A DNA stretch of 64,000 nucleotides from Roseateles amylovorans (lineage in GTDB: Bacteria; Pseudomonadota; Gammaproteobacteria; Burkholderiales; Burkholderiaceae_C), in NCBI RefSeq assembly GCF_025398155.2, contig NZ_CP104562.2, forward strand, positions 1,054,001-1,118,000. The letters run 5' to 3'. Below the pieces are notes generated by a model. That model was not told the origin of the DNA and searched no databases. It saw only the letters and a program-made list of their open reading frames with translations. The position numbers were made by a program, and so were the translations under genes. The stretch's first letter is position 1, and each line of letters begins with the position of its first letter. Shown in pieces: positions 34,960-43,525 of this stretch.

Positions 34960-36378
34960 ATGAAACTGATGATGACGAGCCTGCTCGCGGCGCTGGTGCT
35001 CGCGGGTTGCGCCACGCCGCCGCCGATCGACGACAGCCGTCTGCCGGCGACGCCGTCGGCCTACAAGTCCGGTACGGTGGCCGCCGTGGCCGAGGGGCAA
35101 TGGGCGGTGGTGCCGCCGGCCGATGCCGAGCCGCGAGGCGACTGGTGGCTGGTGTTTGGCGACACCGCACTGAACGACCTCGAACGCCGCGCGCTGGCCG
35201 GCAACACCGACCTGCAATCGGCAGTGGCCCGACTGGCCCAGGCCCGCGCCCTGGTGCGCAGTGCCGATGCCGACCGGCTGCCGCAGGTGGGTGTCTCCGC
35301 CGGTGCTGCCCGCGGCACGGTGGCGGGCCAGGGCCCGGCGGCGTCCACGCTGTACAACGCCGGCGTGGGCGCGAGCTGGGAGCTGGATCTGGTGGGGCGG
35401 CTGTCGCAAGCCAGCCGTGCCGCGCTGCTGGATGCGCAGGCCCGTGAGGCCTTGCTGGAAAGCACCCGGCTGATCGTGCAGACCGATGTGGCGCAGACCT
35501 ATCTGTCACTGCGCTTCACCGACCAGGAACGTCGCCTGGTGCGCGACACCGTCGCCGCCTACCGCGAGACGCTGGCGCTGACGCAGCGTCGCTATCAGGC
35601 TGGCGATGTGGCTGAGCTGGATCTGGCACGGGTGCAGACGGAAGTCGCGGCGACCGAAGCCGAGGCGGTGGCGCTGGACCGTCGCCGTGCGGAGCTGGAG
35701 AACGCGCTGGCCGTGCTGTTGGGCGAGCCGGCGTCGAGCTTCTCGCTGTCCGAGGACACGGCGCTGGCGCCGCTGCCCGCCATCCCCGGCGGACTGCCAA
35801 GCGCCATGCTGGCCCGTCGTCCGGATGTGGCCGCGTCGCAGCGCAGCCTGCTTGCCGCGCAGGCACGTGTCGGCGTGGCACAGGCCGCCTGGTTCCCGAG
35901 CCTGACGCTGACCGCCAATGGCGGCTATGCCTCGCCCGAATTGAGCGATGTGTTCAAGTGGTCGGCCCGCGCCTGGTCGGTCGATGCGCTGCTGTCGCTG
36001 CCGATCTTCGACGGCGGCCGTCGCAAGGCGGGTGTGGAGTCAGCCAAGGCGGGACTGGACCTGGCCATGGCGGGCTATCGCCAGCAACTGCTGCAGGCGC
36101 TGCGGGAGGTTGAGGATTCGCTCAGCGGTCTGCAGTTGCTGTCCCAGCAGGCGCAGGTGCAATCGCAGGCGGTGCAGTCGGCCACGCGGGCCACGGCGCT
36201 GTCCGATTCGCGCTATCGCAACGGCCTGGTCAGCCAACTGGATCTGCTGGATGCCCGTCGCAGCGAACTGCGCAACCGGCGCGCGGCCTTGCAGGTGCAG
36301 GCGGCGCAGTATCAGGCGACCGTGGGCCTGGTGCGGGCGCTGGGTGGCGGCTGGGCCTCGAGCGCCCCAGCCGCCTGA
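34960..36378 (+). CDS. RND outer-membrane channel lipoprotein (OprM/NodT family)
   Basis: A 472-residue outer-membrane factor. The start at 34960 (MKLMMTSLLAALVLAGC) gives a proper lipoprotein signal with lipobox LAGC; the longer frame would start inside the pump gene. Two repeats of the OEP domain are visible, with DLQSAVARLAQARALVRSAD in the first and LARRPDVAASQRSLLAAQAR in the second, and the closing SELRNRRAALQVQAAQYQAT helix. It completes the tripartite pump; the gene is 71 bases behind the transporter and ends at a strong terminator. Confidence 0.93.
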   Translation: MKLMMTSLLAALVLAGCATPPPIDDSRLPATPSAYKSGTVAAVAEGQWAVVPPADAEPRGDWWLVFGDTALNDLERRALAGNTDLQSAVARLAQARALVRSADADRLPQVGVSAGAARGTVAGQGPAASTLYNAGVGASWELDLVGRLSQASRAALLDAQAREALLESTRLIVQTDVAQTYLSLRFTDQERRLVRDTVAAYRETLALTQRRYQAGDVAELDLARVQTEVAATEAEAVALDRRRAELENALAVLLGEPASSFSLSEDTALAPLPAIPGGLPSAMLARRPDVAASQRSLLAAQARVGVAQAAWFPSLTLTANGGYASPELSDVFKWSARAWSVDALLSLPIFDGGRRKAGVESAKAGLDLAMAGYRQQLLQALREVEDSLSGLQLLSQQAQVQSQAVQSATRATALSDSRYRNGLVSQLDLLDARRSELRNRRAALQVQAAQYQATVGLVRALGGGWASSAPAA

Positions 36379-36447
36379 TCGGGCGAGGAAGGATCACCGA
36401 TCCCACCGTCCTCCTGAGAGACGAACGACGCCGATGCGGCGTCATTG

Positions 36448-36476
36448 GGGCGTGCAGCGATGCACGCCCTTTTTTT
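36448..36476 (+). terminator. Intrinsic terminator of the RND operon
   Basis: Nine-base perfect stem (36448-36456 with 36461-36469), loop GCGA, then seven T residues. Ends the efflux operon before the convergent dehalogenase gene. Confidence 0.93.
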
Positions 36477-36513
36477 CGTCGGTGATGGCCGCGACGGTGA
36501 AGCGCCTCGCCAA

Positions 36514-37509
36514 TCAGCCTCCCGCCGCCGGATCGCGATCGGCGAGCAGGAACGGCAGCGCGGCATCGAGCAGGGCGTGCGGTGCTTCCTCGGGAATGTA
36601 GTGACCGCAGGGCAAGGTGCCGCCGCTGACATCGCCGGCCACACGCTGCCATTCCGCCAGCGGATCGAAACACTTGGCGACCACGCCCTGCGCACCCCAC
36701 AGCACCCGCAGCGGCATCGCCAGCCGGGCGCCTTGGTCGCGGTCCTGGCGGTCGTGGACCAGATCGATGCCGGCGGCCGCGCGGTAGTCCTCGCACAGAC
36801 CATGCGCGGTGCCCGGCAACGCGAGGGCGCGTTGGTACTCGGCGAAGGCGCGGGGGTCGAAGGCGGCCAGGCCCGCATGGCGACGGCCCATCACGTCCAG
36901 CGCATAGGCGGCGGGATCGGCCTCGATCAGGCGTTCAGGCAACGGGGCCGGCTGGATGAGGAAGAACCAGTGCCAGTACGCGCGGGCAAAGGCTTCGGTG
37001 GTTTGCTCATACATCGCCAGCGTGGGCGCGATGTCCAGCAGCACCATGCGGCGGACGGCCTCCGGATGGTCCGCCGCCAGTCGATGCGCCACGCGGGCGC
37101 CGCGGTCGTGGGCCAGCACATGGAAGGCGTCATGTCCCAGCGCACCCATCAGCAGGCGCATGTCCAGTGCCATGCGGCGCTTGCTGTAGCGGACATGGTC
37201 CGCATCGCCGACCGGTTTGGACGATTCCCCGTAGCCTCGCAGGTCCGGCATCACCACGGTGAAGTGGTCGGCCAGGGTGGGCAGCACACGGTGCCAGATC
37301 ACATGGGTCTGCGGATGGCCGTGCAGCAACAGCAGGGCGGGCGCGCCGGGCTGGTGCGACAGGACCCGCGCATGGATCTGCACGGCGGGCTCGGCGGCGG
37401 TGGCGGATTCGACCTCCACCGTCAGCCGACGCGTCTGCGGCGGGAACAGGGCGTCTCCCGGATGAGGCTGATCCAGGAACTGAACGACGGGACGGGCGTT
37501 TTCGGTCAT
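36514..37509 (-). CDS. Haloacetate dehalogenase-like alpha/beta hydrolase
   Basis: A 331-residue enzyme from MTENARPVVQ. The active site is that of fluoroacetate/haloacetate dehalogenases (DehH1 type): aspartate nucleophile D135 with R136 in VLAHDRGARVAHRLA, acid D159 in LLDIAPTLAMYEQT, the halide-pocket H180-W181 in YWHWFFLIQPAPLPE, and the base histidine in CGHYIPEEAP. An aspartate replaces the serine of esterases, so hydrolysis of a carbon-halogen bond in a small haloacid is likely; epoxide hydrolase activity is the alternative. It lies just behind the LtrA-like gene on the same strand (79-base gap). Confidence 0.85.
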   Translation of the reverse strand: MTENARPVVQFLDQPHPGDALFPPQTRRLTVEVESATAAEPAVQIHARVLSHQPGAPALLLLHGHPQTHVIWHRVLPTLADHFTVVMPDLRGYGESSKPVGDADHVRYSKRRMALDMRLLMGALGHDAFHVLAHDRGARVAHRLAADHPEAVRRMVLLDIAPTLAMYEQTTEAFARAYWHWFFLIQPAPLPERLIEADPAAYALDVMGRRHAGLAAFDPRAFAEYQRALALPGTAHGLCEDYRAAAGIDLVHDRQDRDQGARLAMPLRVLWGAQGVVAKCFDPLAEWQRVAGDVSGGTLPCGHYIPEEAPHALLDAALPFLLADRDPAAGG

Positions 37510-37588
37510 GGCGGCAACGGGATGGGCTGTAGAGCAGCGAGGGTACGGCGTCCGCGCGGCGGGCGGTGCGAGAAGCGGCGCCGGCCGC

Positions 37589-38866
37589 TCATCGCGTCGC
37601 CGCATCGGCGGGCAGGCAGGCGGCGCGGGTGTGGCGCTCCCACGCGGCCACGGCCGCCACCACTGTGCAGGCGAGCGCGCTGGTGGCGATCGGTGACCAA
37701 TCGGTGGCAACCCAGCCCGCAGCGGCCAGCGGCAGCAGCGCCACCGCATGCGACCACGGCCATCGGCCCACCACCGACCACTTGAACAGCCCCACGCCCA
37801 GCACGAACAGACCGACCCCGCCCAGCAGGCAGACGGCAGTGGCCACCGAGGTCGCGCCGCCGGGATGGGCGAGCACGAACTCGTCGCCCGCCGCGTTGAC
37901 GATGATGCCGGCCACGATCGGCAGATGCAGGTAGGTGTAGGCCAGCCGGGCGAGGCGGCCCGGATCGTCGCTGTGGGCGATGCGGCCGGCGGCCAGGTCA
38001 TTGGTGGTGTCGAAATACAGCCACCACATCGCGAGGCTGCCGACAAAGGAGACGACAAAGGCGGCGATGCCGGTGGGCGTCATCGGATGGTCGGCGAAGG
38101 TGGCGCCGGTGACCAGCAACGACTCGCCCAGCGCGATGATGACGAACAGGGCGCACCGTTCCGCGAGGTGACCGCCGGAGACGTTCCAGTCTGCGGTCGA
38201 TGAACGTCCCAATCCCGGCACCGCGAAGCCCATCGACGGGCCGAGGTATTCGAGCGACAGCGCGGTGATCCAGAGCGGCACGCGCAGCGAGTCGTCCCAG
38301 GCACCCCACAGCCAGAGCACTGCGGTGAAGCCGAGCCAGACGCCGATGCGATGGAAGTTGCGCGCCAGCCGGCGGTCGCCCCCTCGCACCGCCCAAAGGA
38401 AGAACAGCGTGCGACCGACCTGGATCGCGGTGTAGCCGCCGGCGAACATCAGGGCGCGGTCGTCGAAGGCGCGAGGCAAGGCGGCGGACATCACCAGGCC
38501 GGCCAGCATGAACACGAACAGGCAGATCCTCACTGGCACGCGTTCCGGGTCCAGCCAATTGGTGACCCAGGAGGTGAAGATCCAGACCCACCAGACCGCC
38601 AGCATCAGGAACAGTGTCTGGGCCACGCCGGCCCACGAAAAATGGGCGATCAGGGTGTGGGAGAGCTGGGTGACGGCGAAGACAAACACCAGGTCGAAGA
38701 ACAGCTCGGCGAAGCTCACCTTGGCATGGCCGTCCGGGTCTGGGCGTCGCAGCAGCGAGGACCGCATCAAGGCGTGACGCCGGACCGCCTGACGGCCCGT
38801 CGGCGGGAGCTGCGATGCAGGCGCAGAGGGGGCGGCGGCGCCGTGGTGGAGAGGACGTTCAGCCAT
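37589..38866 (-). CDS. Low-temperature-requirement A (LtrA)-like membrane protein
   Basis: A 425-residue integral membrane protein of the LtrA family, starting at the ATG at 38866; the open frame extends upstream across the divergent gene start. After a 45-residue polar lead come the family block VSFAELFFDLVFVFAVTQLS, about eleven further helices, AERCALFVIIALGESLLVTG in the middle and TYLHLPIVAGIIVNAAGDE late. LtrA was linked to cold growth in Listeria, but its biochemical role is not established. The dehalogenase follows on the same strand. Confidence 0.88.
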   Translation of the reverse strand: MAERPLHHGAAAPSAPASQLPPTGRQAVRRHALMRSSLLRRPDPDGHAKVSFAELFFDLVFVFAVTQLSHTLIAHFSWAGVAQTLFLMLAVWWVWIFTSWVTNWLDPERVPVRICLFVFMLAGLVMSAALPRAFDDRALMFAGGYTAIQVGRTLFFLWAVRGGDRRLARNFHRIGVWLGFTAVLWLWGAWDDSLRVPLWITALSLEYLGPSMGFAVPGLGRSSTADWNVSGGHLAERCALFVIIALGESLLVTGATFADHPMTPTGIAAFVVSFVGSLAMWWLYFDTTNDLAAGRIAHSDDPGRLARLAYTYLHLPIVAGIIVNAAGDEFVLAHPGGATSVATAVCLLGGVGLFVLGVGLFKWSVVGRWPWSHAVALLPLAAAGWVATDWSPIATSALACTVVAAVAAWERHTRAACLPADAATR

Positions 38867-38964
38867 GCGAAGACTGTACGTGACGGCTTCTCTGCCATTT
38901 GGGGGAGGACCTCGTCGACGAAAAGGCTGGCCGCACTGGCGCCACGCACGGTGGGTAATCCGCG

Positions 38965-39819
38965 ATGATGGCCCGCATGGACATGACGATGTGGCGATTC
39001 GGCGCGGCGGCATTGGGCTTGTGGATGGCCGCTGCGGCTGGTGCAACGGGTGCAGCGGCTGACCCCGGGGCAACGGGTGCAGCGAAGGCGGCTGGGCGCG
39101 AGGCGCTGATGCGCGCCGCCGAGCCGGCGCCTTGGAGTGGGCCGGCCGAGGCGGCGAGCCAGACGCCGCCGGGCAGCGAGGCGGTGCGCCCGTTGCGGCC
39201 GCTGCGCAATGACATCGGCGAGCGAGTGCAGGCCTGCATGCTTTGCCACGGCGAGCAGGGCCGGGCGACGCCGGACGGCTACTTTCCCCGCCTCGCGGGC
39301 AAGCCGGCGGGCTACCTGTTCAATCAGCTCCGTCATTTCCGCGATGGTCGCCGCGCGCATGCGTTGATGAGCGGTCTGCTTCGCCACATGACCGACGACT
39401 ATCTGCATGAAATCGCCGGCTACTTCGCCGCGCAGTCGTTGCCGTATCCGCCGCCGGTGGCCATCGGCCTGTCGCCGGAGGACCGTCGACGCGCAGAGTC
39501 GCTCGTGCGTCTGGGCGATCCGGCCCGCCGACTGCCGGCCTGCGCGGACTGCCACAGCGCGGCGATGACGGGGCGTCAGCCCGCCATCCCCGGATTGCTC
39601 GGCCTGCCGCGGGACTATCTGGTGGCTCAGTTGGGGGCCTGGCGCAGCGGCCAGCGCCGCGCCAACGCGCCGGACTGCATGGCGGACATCGCTCGCGCGT
39701 TGAAGCCCGATGAAATCGCGGCGGTGGCGAGTTGGCTGTCGATCCAGCCCCCAGGTGCCGAGCCCGCGCCACCCAGCAGCACGCCCACGGCGCTGCCCTG
39801 CGGAGGGCTGTCGCCATGA
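38965..39819 (+). CDS. Diheme cytochrome c (c4-like), periplasmic
   Basis: A 284-residue exported cytochrome. The signal sequence (about 10-33) is followed by an Ala/Gly/Pro-rich spacer. Two heme-binding sites are seen, C91-x2-C-H95 (CMLCH) and C193-x2-C-H197 (CADCH), each in a c4-type lobe with YFPRLAGKPAGYLFNQLRHF as the classical c4 segment and PGLLGLPRDYLVAQLGAW as its counterpart. Its stop overlaps the start of the next cytochrome gene (ATGA). The pair likely moves electrons from a periplasmic dehydrogenase to the terminal oxidase; no dehydrogenase gene is adjacent. Confidence 0.9.
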   Translation: MMARMDMTMWRFGAAALGLWMAAAAGATGAAADPGATGAAKAAGREALMRAAEPAPWSGPAEAASQTPPGSEAVRPLRPLRNDIGERVQACMLCHGEQGRATPDGYFPRLAGKPAGYLFNQLRHFRDGRRAHALMSGLLRHMTDDYLHEIAGYFAAQSLPYPPPVAIGLSPEDRRRAESLVRLGDPARRLPACADCHSAAMTGRQPAIPGLLGLPRDYLVAQLGAWRSGQRRANAPDCMADIARALKPDEIAAVASWLSIQPPGAEPAPPSSTPTALPCGGLSP

Positions 39820-41204
39820 GGCTGCGCAGGGTGATCGGCATCGGGCTCGGCGCACTGGCCTTGCTGGGGACGCTCGTGGTGGGGGCGGCCTGGTGGCGTG
39901 AGCATGGCTTGGCATCTACGGCATCGGCTGCATCGACGACCTCTGTGTCCTCCGCCCCTGGCGCGTCCGGTCCTGCACCGGTCGCCGCGTCCGCATCGGG
40001 AATGGCCGCCGCAGACGTCGTGTCGCGTGGCGCCTACTTGGCTCGCATCGGCAACTGTGCTGGCTGCCACACCGCCCGTGGCGGCGCACCGCTGGCCGGT
40101 GGCGTACCGCTGGGCACACGCTTCGGCACGCTCTACAGCAGCAACCTGACGCCCGATCCCGAGACGGGCCTCGGGCGTTGGAGCGAGGATGACTTCTGGG
40201 CCGCGATGCACCACGGGCGCAGTCGCGAGGGCCGGCTGCTGTATCCGGCGTTTCCGTACGGCAGCTACACCGGGCTGACGCGCGAGGACAGCGATGCGAT
40301 CTTCGCCTGGCTGCGTGCGCAGGCGCCGGTCCGACAGGCGGTGCCCTCGCATCAACTCGGCTGGCCCTACCGCTGGCAGACCAGCCTGGCGGTGTGGCGG
40401 CTGCTGTACTTTCGGCCGGTGGATCAGGCGACCTCGACCCGACAGGACGATGGCCTGCCATCGGCGCAGCGGTCGGCCTCGATGAGCGATGCCACCGTGG
40501 CCGCTCGAGGCCGTTATCTGGTGGAGGTGCTGGGCCACTGCGCCGAATGCCATGCGCCGCGCAACCGGCTGGGGGCGCTGCGGGATGCGCCACGGCTGCG
40601 TGGCGGCTGGGTGGGGGACGAGGGCTGGTGGGCGCCGTCGCTGGCGGATCCGCAGGCGGCGGGCCTGCAGGATTGGCGCGAGGACGAGATCGCGGCCTGG
40701 TTGCGGTCGGGCTGGTCCGAGCGGGGTGCGGCGCTCGGGCCGATGGCGGACGTCGTCGCCGACAGCCTGCAATACCTCAGCGATGCCGATGCCGCGGCGA
40801 TGGCGCGCCATCTGCATCAGCTGCCGCGGGAGACCGAGGCGGCGCCCGCGTTCAAGGCCGCGTCGCCGACCCAGACGGATCTGGGCCGACGCGTCTACGC
40901 TCGCCACTGTGCCGACTGCCACGGCGAGCAGGGGCAGGGACGTCGCATCGACGGCGCGCCCGCCTATCCGCCGCTGGCCGGCAATCGGGCAGTCACGCTG
41001 GCGTCGCCGCAGAACCTGCTGCAGATGTTGGCCCATGGCGGTTATGCCCCGACCACGCCCGCCCATCCCCGGCCCTTCGGCATGCCGCCGCTGCGCCAGA
41101 CGCTCAGCGAAGCCGAGATGGCGGCCGTGGCGAGCTATGTGCGGCAGTCCTGGGGCCATCGCGCATCGCTGGTGACCGAGCAGGACGTGCTCAAGCTGCG
41201 CTGA
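39816..41204 (+). CDS. Triheme cytochrome c, alcohol-dehydrogenase subunit type
   Basis: A 462-residue membrane-anchored cytochrome. One N-terminal helix (about 7-27) holds it to the inner membrane. Three heme sites are present: C81-x2-C-H85 (CAGCH), C242-x2-C-H246 (CAECH) and C365-x2-C-H369 (CADCH). The SNLTPDPETGLGRWSEDDFW stretch and PYRWQTSLAVWRLLYF segment are typical of the cytochrome subunits of quinohemoprotein alcohol dehydrogenase and gluconate dehydrogenase. Here the catalytic subunit is missing, so it may serve a dehydrogenase encoded elsewhere. Confidence 0.9.
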   Translation: MRLRRVIGIGLGALALLGTLVVGAAWWREHGLASTASAASTTSVSSAPGASGPAPVAASASGMAAADVVSRGAYLARIGNCAGCHTARGGAPLAGGVPLGTRFGTLYSSNLTPDPETGLGRWSEDDFWAAMHHGRSREGRLLYPAFPYGSYTGLTREDSDAIFAWLRAQAPVRQAVPSHQLGWPYRWQTSLAVWRLLYFRPVDQATSTRQDDGLPSAQRSASMSDATVAARGRYLVEVLGHCAECHAPRNRLGALRDAPRLRGGWVGDEGWWAPSLADPQAAGLQDWREDEIAAWLRSGWSERGAALGPMADVVADSLQYLSDADAAAMARHLHQLPRETEAAPAFKAASPTQTDLGRRVYARHCADCHGEQGQGRRIDGAPAYPPLAGNRAVTLASPQNLLQMLAHGGYAPTTPAHPRPFGMPPLRQTLSEAEMAAVASYVRQSWGHRASLVTEQDVLKLR

Positions 41205-41269
41205 GCCGGCCGCCGCTGCGCCCCCTGGCAGGGGCGGTCCACCGGAGCTGAACGCAGGCGAACCGGCGC

Positions 41270-41299
41270 ATATGGGGACACGGGGGGCTGAATTTCAAG
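41270..41299 (-). promoter_or_regulatory. Perfect sigma-32-like promoter pointing away from hsp20
   Basis: On the minus strand CTTGAAA (41293-41299), 15 bases, then CCCCATAT (41270-41277), matching the heat-shock consensus CTTGAAA-N11-16-CCCCATNT at every fixed base. It would transcribe leftward, antisense to the 3' end of the cytochrome gene. The -35 block is part of the palindrome TTCAAGATCTTGAA (41294-41307), so a CTTGAAG -35 also faces the hsp20 genes, but its -10 match is poor. Confidence 0.55.
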
Positions 41300-41340
41300 A
41301 TCTTGAAGAACTCGATCGTCGACCAAAGCTTGGGTGACAT

Positions 41341-41362
41341 GGCAGCCACGAAAACGGCTGCC
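41341..41362 (+). other. Hairpin in the hsp20 leader
   Basis: GGCAGCC (41341-41347) and GGCTGCC (41356-41362) form a 7-bp stem with an eight-base loop about 130 bases before the first hsp20 gene. No gene is supported in the 285-base gap 41205-41489. The hairpin could be part of a long 5' leader. Confidence 0.4.
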
Positions 41363-41489
41363 AGGAAGACCGAGCGATCGGTCCCGGAATGTCCCCCCAG
41401 CGCCAGCGAGAACCGATGGCGTCGACGGAAGCGCCCGAAGCGTCACTGACGTGGCCGGGCGATCCACTTCATGCTTCAAGGAGGCTTGC

Positions 41490-41957
41490 ATGTATCAACG
41501 TCTGTTTGCCCGTGACCTGTTCAACGACCTCGACCGCTTCCAGCGCGAGGTGAGCGGCCTGTTCGACCGCAACGGCACCTCGGCGGTGCGTGGCGCTGCA
41601 CGGGGTGGTTATCCCGCGCTGAATGTGGGTTTGTCGCCCGAGGCGGTGGAGGTGTATGCCTTCGCGCCGGGCCTGGATCCGGCGTCGATCACGGTGGACC
41701 TGGACCGCGGTGTCCTGAGCCTGGCCGGCGAGCGCGCCTCGTCGCTGGTCGCCAAGGAGGCGCCGACCGAGGGCGCGCCGGCTGCCAAGCCCTTCGTCCA
41801 CCAGAACGAGCGCTTCTCGGGGCGTTTCCGCCGCGTGGTGAGCCTGCCGGACGACATCGATCCGGACCAGGTGCAGGCGAGCTATCGGGACGGTGTGCTG
41901 CGTGTCAGCGTGAAGCGTCGTGCGCCGGCCCAGCCGCGCCGCATCGACATTCACTGA
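41490..41957 (+). CDS. Small heat-shock protein, Hsp20 family (first of two)
   Basis: A 155-residue alpha-crystallin-type chaperone. The ATG at 41490 follows AAGGAGG. The N-terminal arm MYQRLFARDLFNDLDRFQRE is typical of IbpA-like proteins; the alpha-crystallin domain runs from about 38 to 145, with VYAFAPGLDPASITVDLDRG and the A-x-x-x-n-G-v-L motif present as ASYRDGVLRVSV. Such proteins bind unfolding proteins in an ATP-independent way. The second hsp20 gene follows in the same direction after 109 bases. Confidence 0.93.
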   Translation: MYQRLFARDLFNDLDRFQREVSGLFDRNGTSAVRGAARGGYPALNVGLSPEAVEVYAFAPGLDPASITVDLDRGVLSLAGERASSLVAKEAPTEGAPAAKPFVHQNERFSGRFRRVVSLPDDIDPDQVQASYRDGVLRVSVKRRAPAQPRRIDIH

Positions 41958-42066
41958 TCGCCGGTCGTCCCGCGACACATTCCCATCGTTTCATCGACCG
42001 ATGGATCCGCTGAGCTGCCAACGGCGCCGCCGCGATTCATCGGTCTCCAGATCCAGGAGTTTTTCC

Positions 42067-42495
42067 ATGAGCACCACTGCTGTTTCGACCCCTGCCACCA
42101 CCGCGACCGCCCGTCCTGCCACGCCCGCCTCGACGGCCACGAGCGCCAGCCGCAGCCGTGACGATTTCGCCATGCTGCCGCCGGTGGACGTGGTGGAGGA
42201 TGCGCAAGGCATCACGCTGTATGCCGACCTGCCCGGCGTGGCCCGTGAGCAGCTGCAGCTGCGTGTGGATGGTGACCAACTGGTGGTCGAGGCCGAGATG
42301 CGGCTGGACATGCCCGAGGGCCTGCGCACCAGCCATGCGGAGGTCACCAGCCAGCACTACCGCCGCACCTTCCAGCTCAGCAAGGAGTTGGACGCCGACC
42401 GCATCAGCGCCGAGCTGACCCAAGGCGTGTTGCAGGTGCGACTGCCGAAGGCAGCGCATGCGCAGCCGCGCAAGATCGAAGTGCGCTTGAGCTGA
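42067..42495 (+). CDS. Small heat-shock protein, Hsp20 family (second)
   Basis: A 142-residue alpha-crystallin protein with an unusual N-terminal arm of about 30 residues that is almost only Ala, Thr, Ser and Pro. The core has LPPVDVVEDAQGITLYADLP and HYRRTFQLSKELDADRISAE, ending with ELTQGVLQVRLPK, the conserved G-x-L strand. The start at 42067 follows CCAGGAG. Two different small heat-shock proteins next to each other can form mixed assemblies. The gene ends at a strong terminator. Confidence 0.92.
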   Translation: MSTTAVSTPATTATARPATPASTATSASRSRDDFAMLPPVDVVEDAQGITLYADLPGVAREQLQLRVDGDQLVVEAEMRLDMPEGLRTSHAEVTSQHYRRTFQLSKELDADRISAELTQGVLQVRLPKAAHAQPRKIEVRLS

Positions 42496-42531
42496 GCGCG
42501 CGGTCCGGGGCAGGGCCTCGGATGGGATTGG

Positions 42532-42558
42532 AAAAAGCCGGGCGATGCCCGGCTTTTT
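42532..42558. terminator. Bidirectional intrinsic terminator after hsp20 genes
   Basis: Perfect 12-bp stem (42532-42543 with 42547-42558), loop GAT; A-run on the left and T-run on the right, so it works on both strands. Confidence 0.93.
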
Positions 42559-42667
42559 CATGGGCGGCACATGCCCTGACCCCCTGGGGCCCAAAGCTCC
42601 CGGCGGAGATGGCCCGCTCCGGCCGTCTGCGGCATCATGGCGGCCTACTCACCCGGTCGATCCGCCT

Positions 42668-43492
42668 ATGCGTTTGAAGCACATGCAGTTCTACGGCCAT
42701 TTCGATGCGCGGTGCGACGTCGCCGGCTTCAGCATTGCCCGAATGGTGGCGCTCAATCCCGCACATCAGGTGGAACCGCATGAGCATGAGGACGGCCATT
42801 TCATCGTGGTGCTGTCAGGCCTCTACCGCAGCAGCGCCCGCGGCGTGGACACGCTGCTGGAGCCCGGCGGCGTGTTGTGGAATCCGCCGGGAACACGGCA
42901 TGTGGATACCTTCGCGGGCACGGGTGGACGTTTTCTGGCGCTCAGCGTGAAGGCCGACCTCGCGCAGGCGCTCGGCTTGGCCGATGGCGGCGCCCGGCGG
43001 CTCCTGGGCGCCACGCGTCAGGCCGCGCTGGCGCTGGCGGCGCAGCCGCTGACCTCGGACCTGGGCGGCTTGCTGGACGCTGAGGAAACCTGCCAGCATC
43101 TTTGTCTGCTCACCCGCGGGGGACCCGAGCGGGGCGAAGCGTTGTGGCAGCCAGGCGCCGAACGCGGCGAGCCGCTGTGGCTGCGCCGGTGCATGGAGCA
43201 GTTGCTGGAGGAATGCGAGCAGCCGTTGCAGCTCGCGGCGCTGGCGCGGACGGCGGGCGTGCATCCCGTGTCCATGTCCAGGGCCTTCCGACGCCACTAC
43301 GGCATCTCCCCCGGTCAGTTGCAGCGGCGCGCGCAGTTGAATCGCGCGGCGCAGCGCCTGAAAGAAGGTCGCCCGATCGCCGAGGTGGCAGCATCGCTGG
43401 GGTTCGCGGATCAGAGCCATTTCACCCGGCTGTTCCGAGCGGAATACCGCTGCACCCCCGCCGCCTGGCGTGAAGGGTTCAAAACGTTCTAG
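42668..43492 (+). CDS. AraC-family transcriptional regulator
   Basis: A 274-residue regulator from the ATG at 42668. Residues 1-150 form a cupin-like sensing domain with HQVEPHEHEDGHFIVVLSG and WNPPGTRHVDTF. The C-terminal double helix-turn-helix spans about 180-272: LAALARTAGVHPVSMSRAFR, then PIAEVAASLGFADQSHFTRL and FRAEYRCTPAAWR. The beta-lactamase-like lipoprotein gene follows after 33 bases in the same direction. The effector is unknown. Confidence 0.9.
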   Translation: MRLKHMQFYGHFDARCDVAGFSIARMVALNPAHQVEPHEHEDGHFIVVLSGLYRSSARGVDTLLEPGGVLWNPPGTRHVDTFAGTGGRFLALSVKADLAQALGLADGGARRLLGATRQAALALAAQPLTSDLGGLLDAEETCQHLCLLTRGGPERGEALWQPGAERGEPLWLRRCMEQLLEECEQPLQLAALARTAGVHPVSMSRAFRRHYGISPGQLQRRAQLNRAAQRLKEGRPIAEVAASLGFADQSHFTRLFRAEYRCTPAAWREGFKTF

Positions 43493-43525
43493 ACGCTGCG
43501 GTGCGGCAGGGTGACCATCCGCGGC

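Noticed and set aside
32126..35509. Antisense open frame of 1127 codons opposite the RND pump and channel
   Set aside because: Spans two clear genes on the other strand and shows no domain; shadow of third-position GC bias.
38767..39915. Antisense frame of 382 codons opposite the diheme cytochrome
   Set aside because: Arg/His-rich shadow without motifs; the cytochrome with two CxxCH sites is on the plus strand.
41302..41329. Rightward sigma-32 promoter for the hsp20 genes using CTTGAAG
   Set aside because: No acceptable CCCCATNT block at the required spacing on the plus strand.
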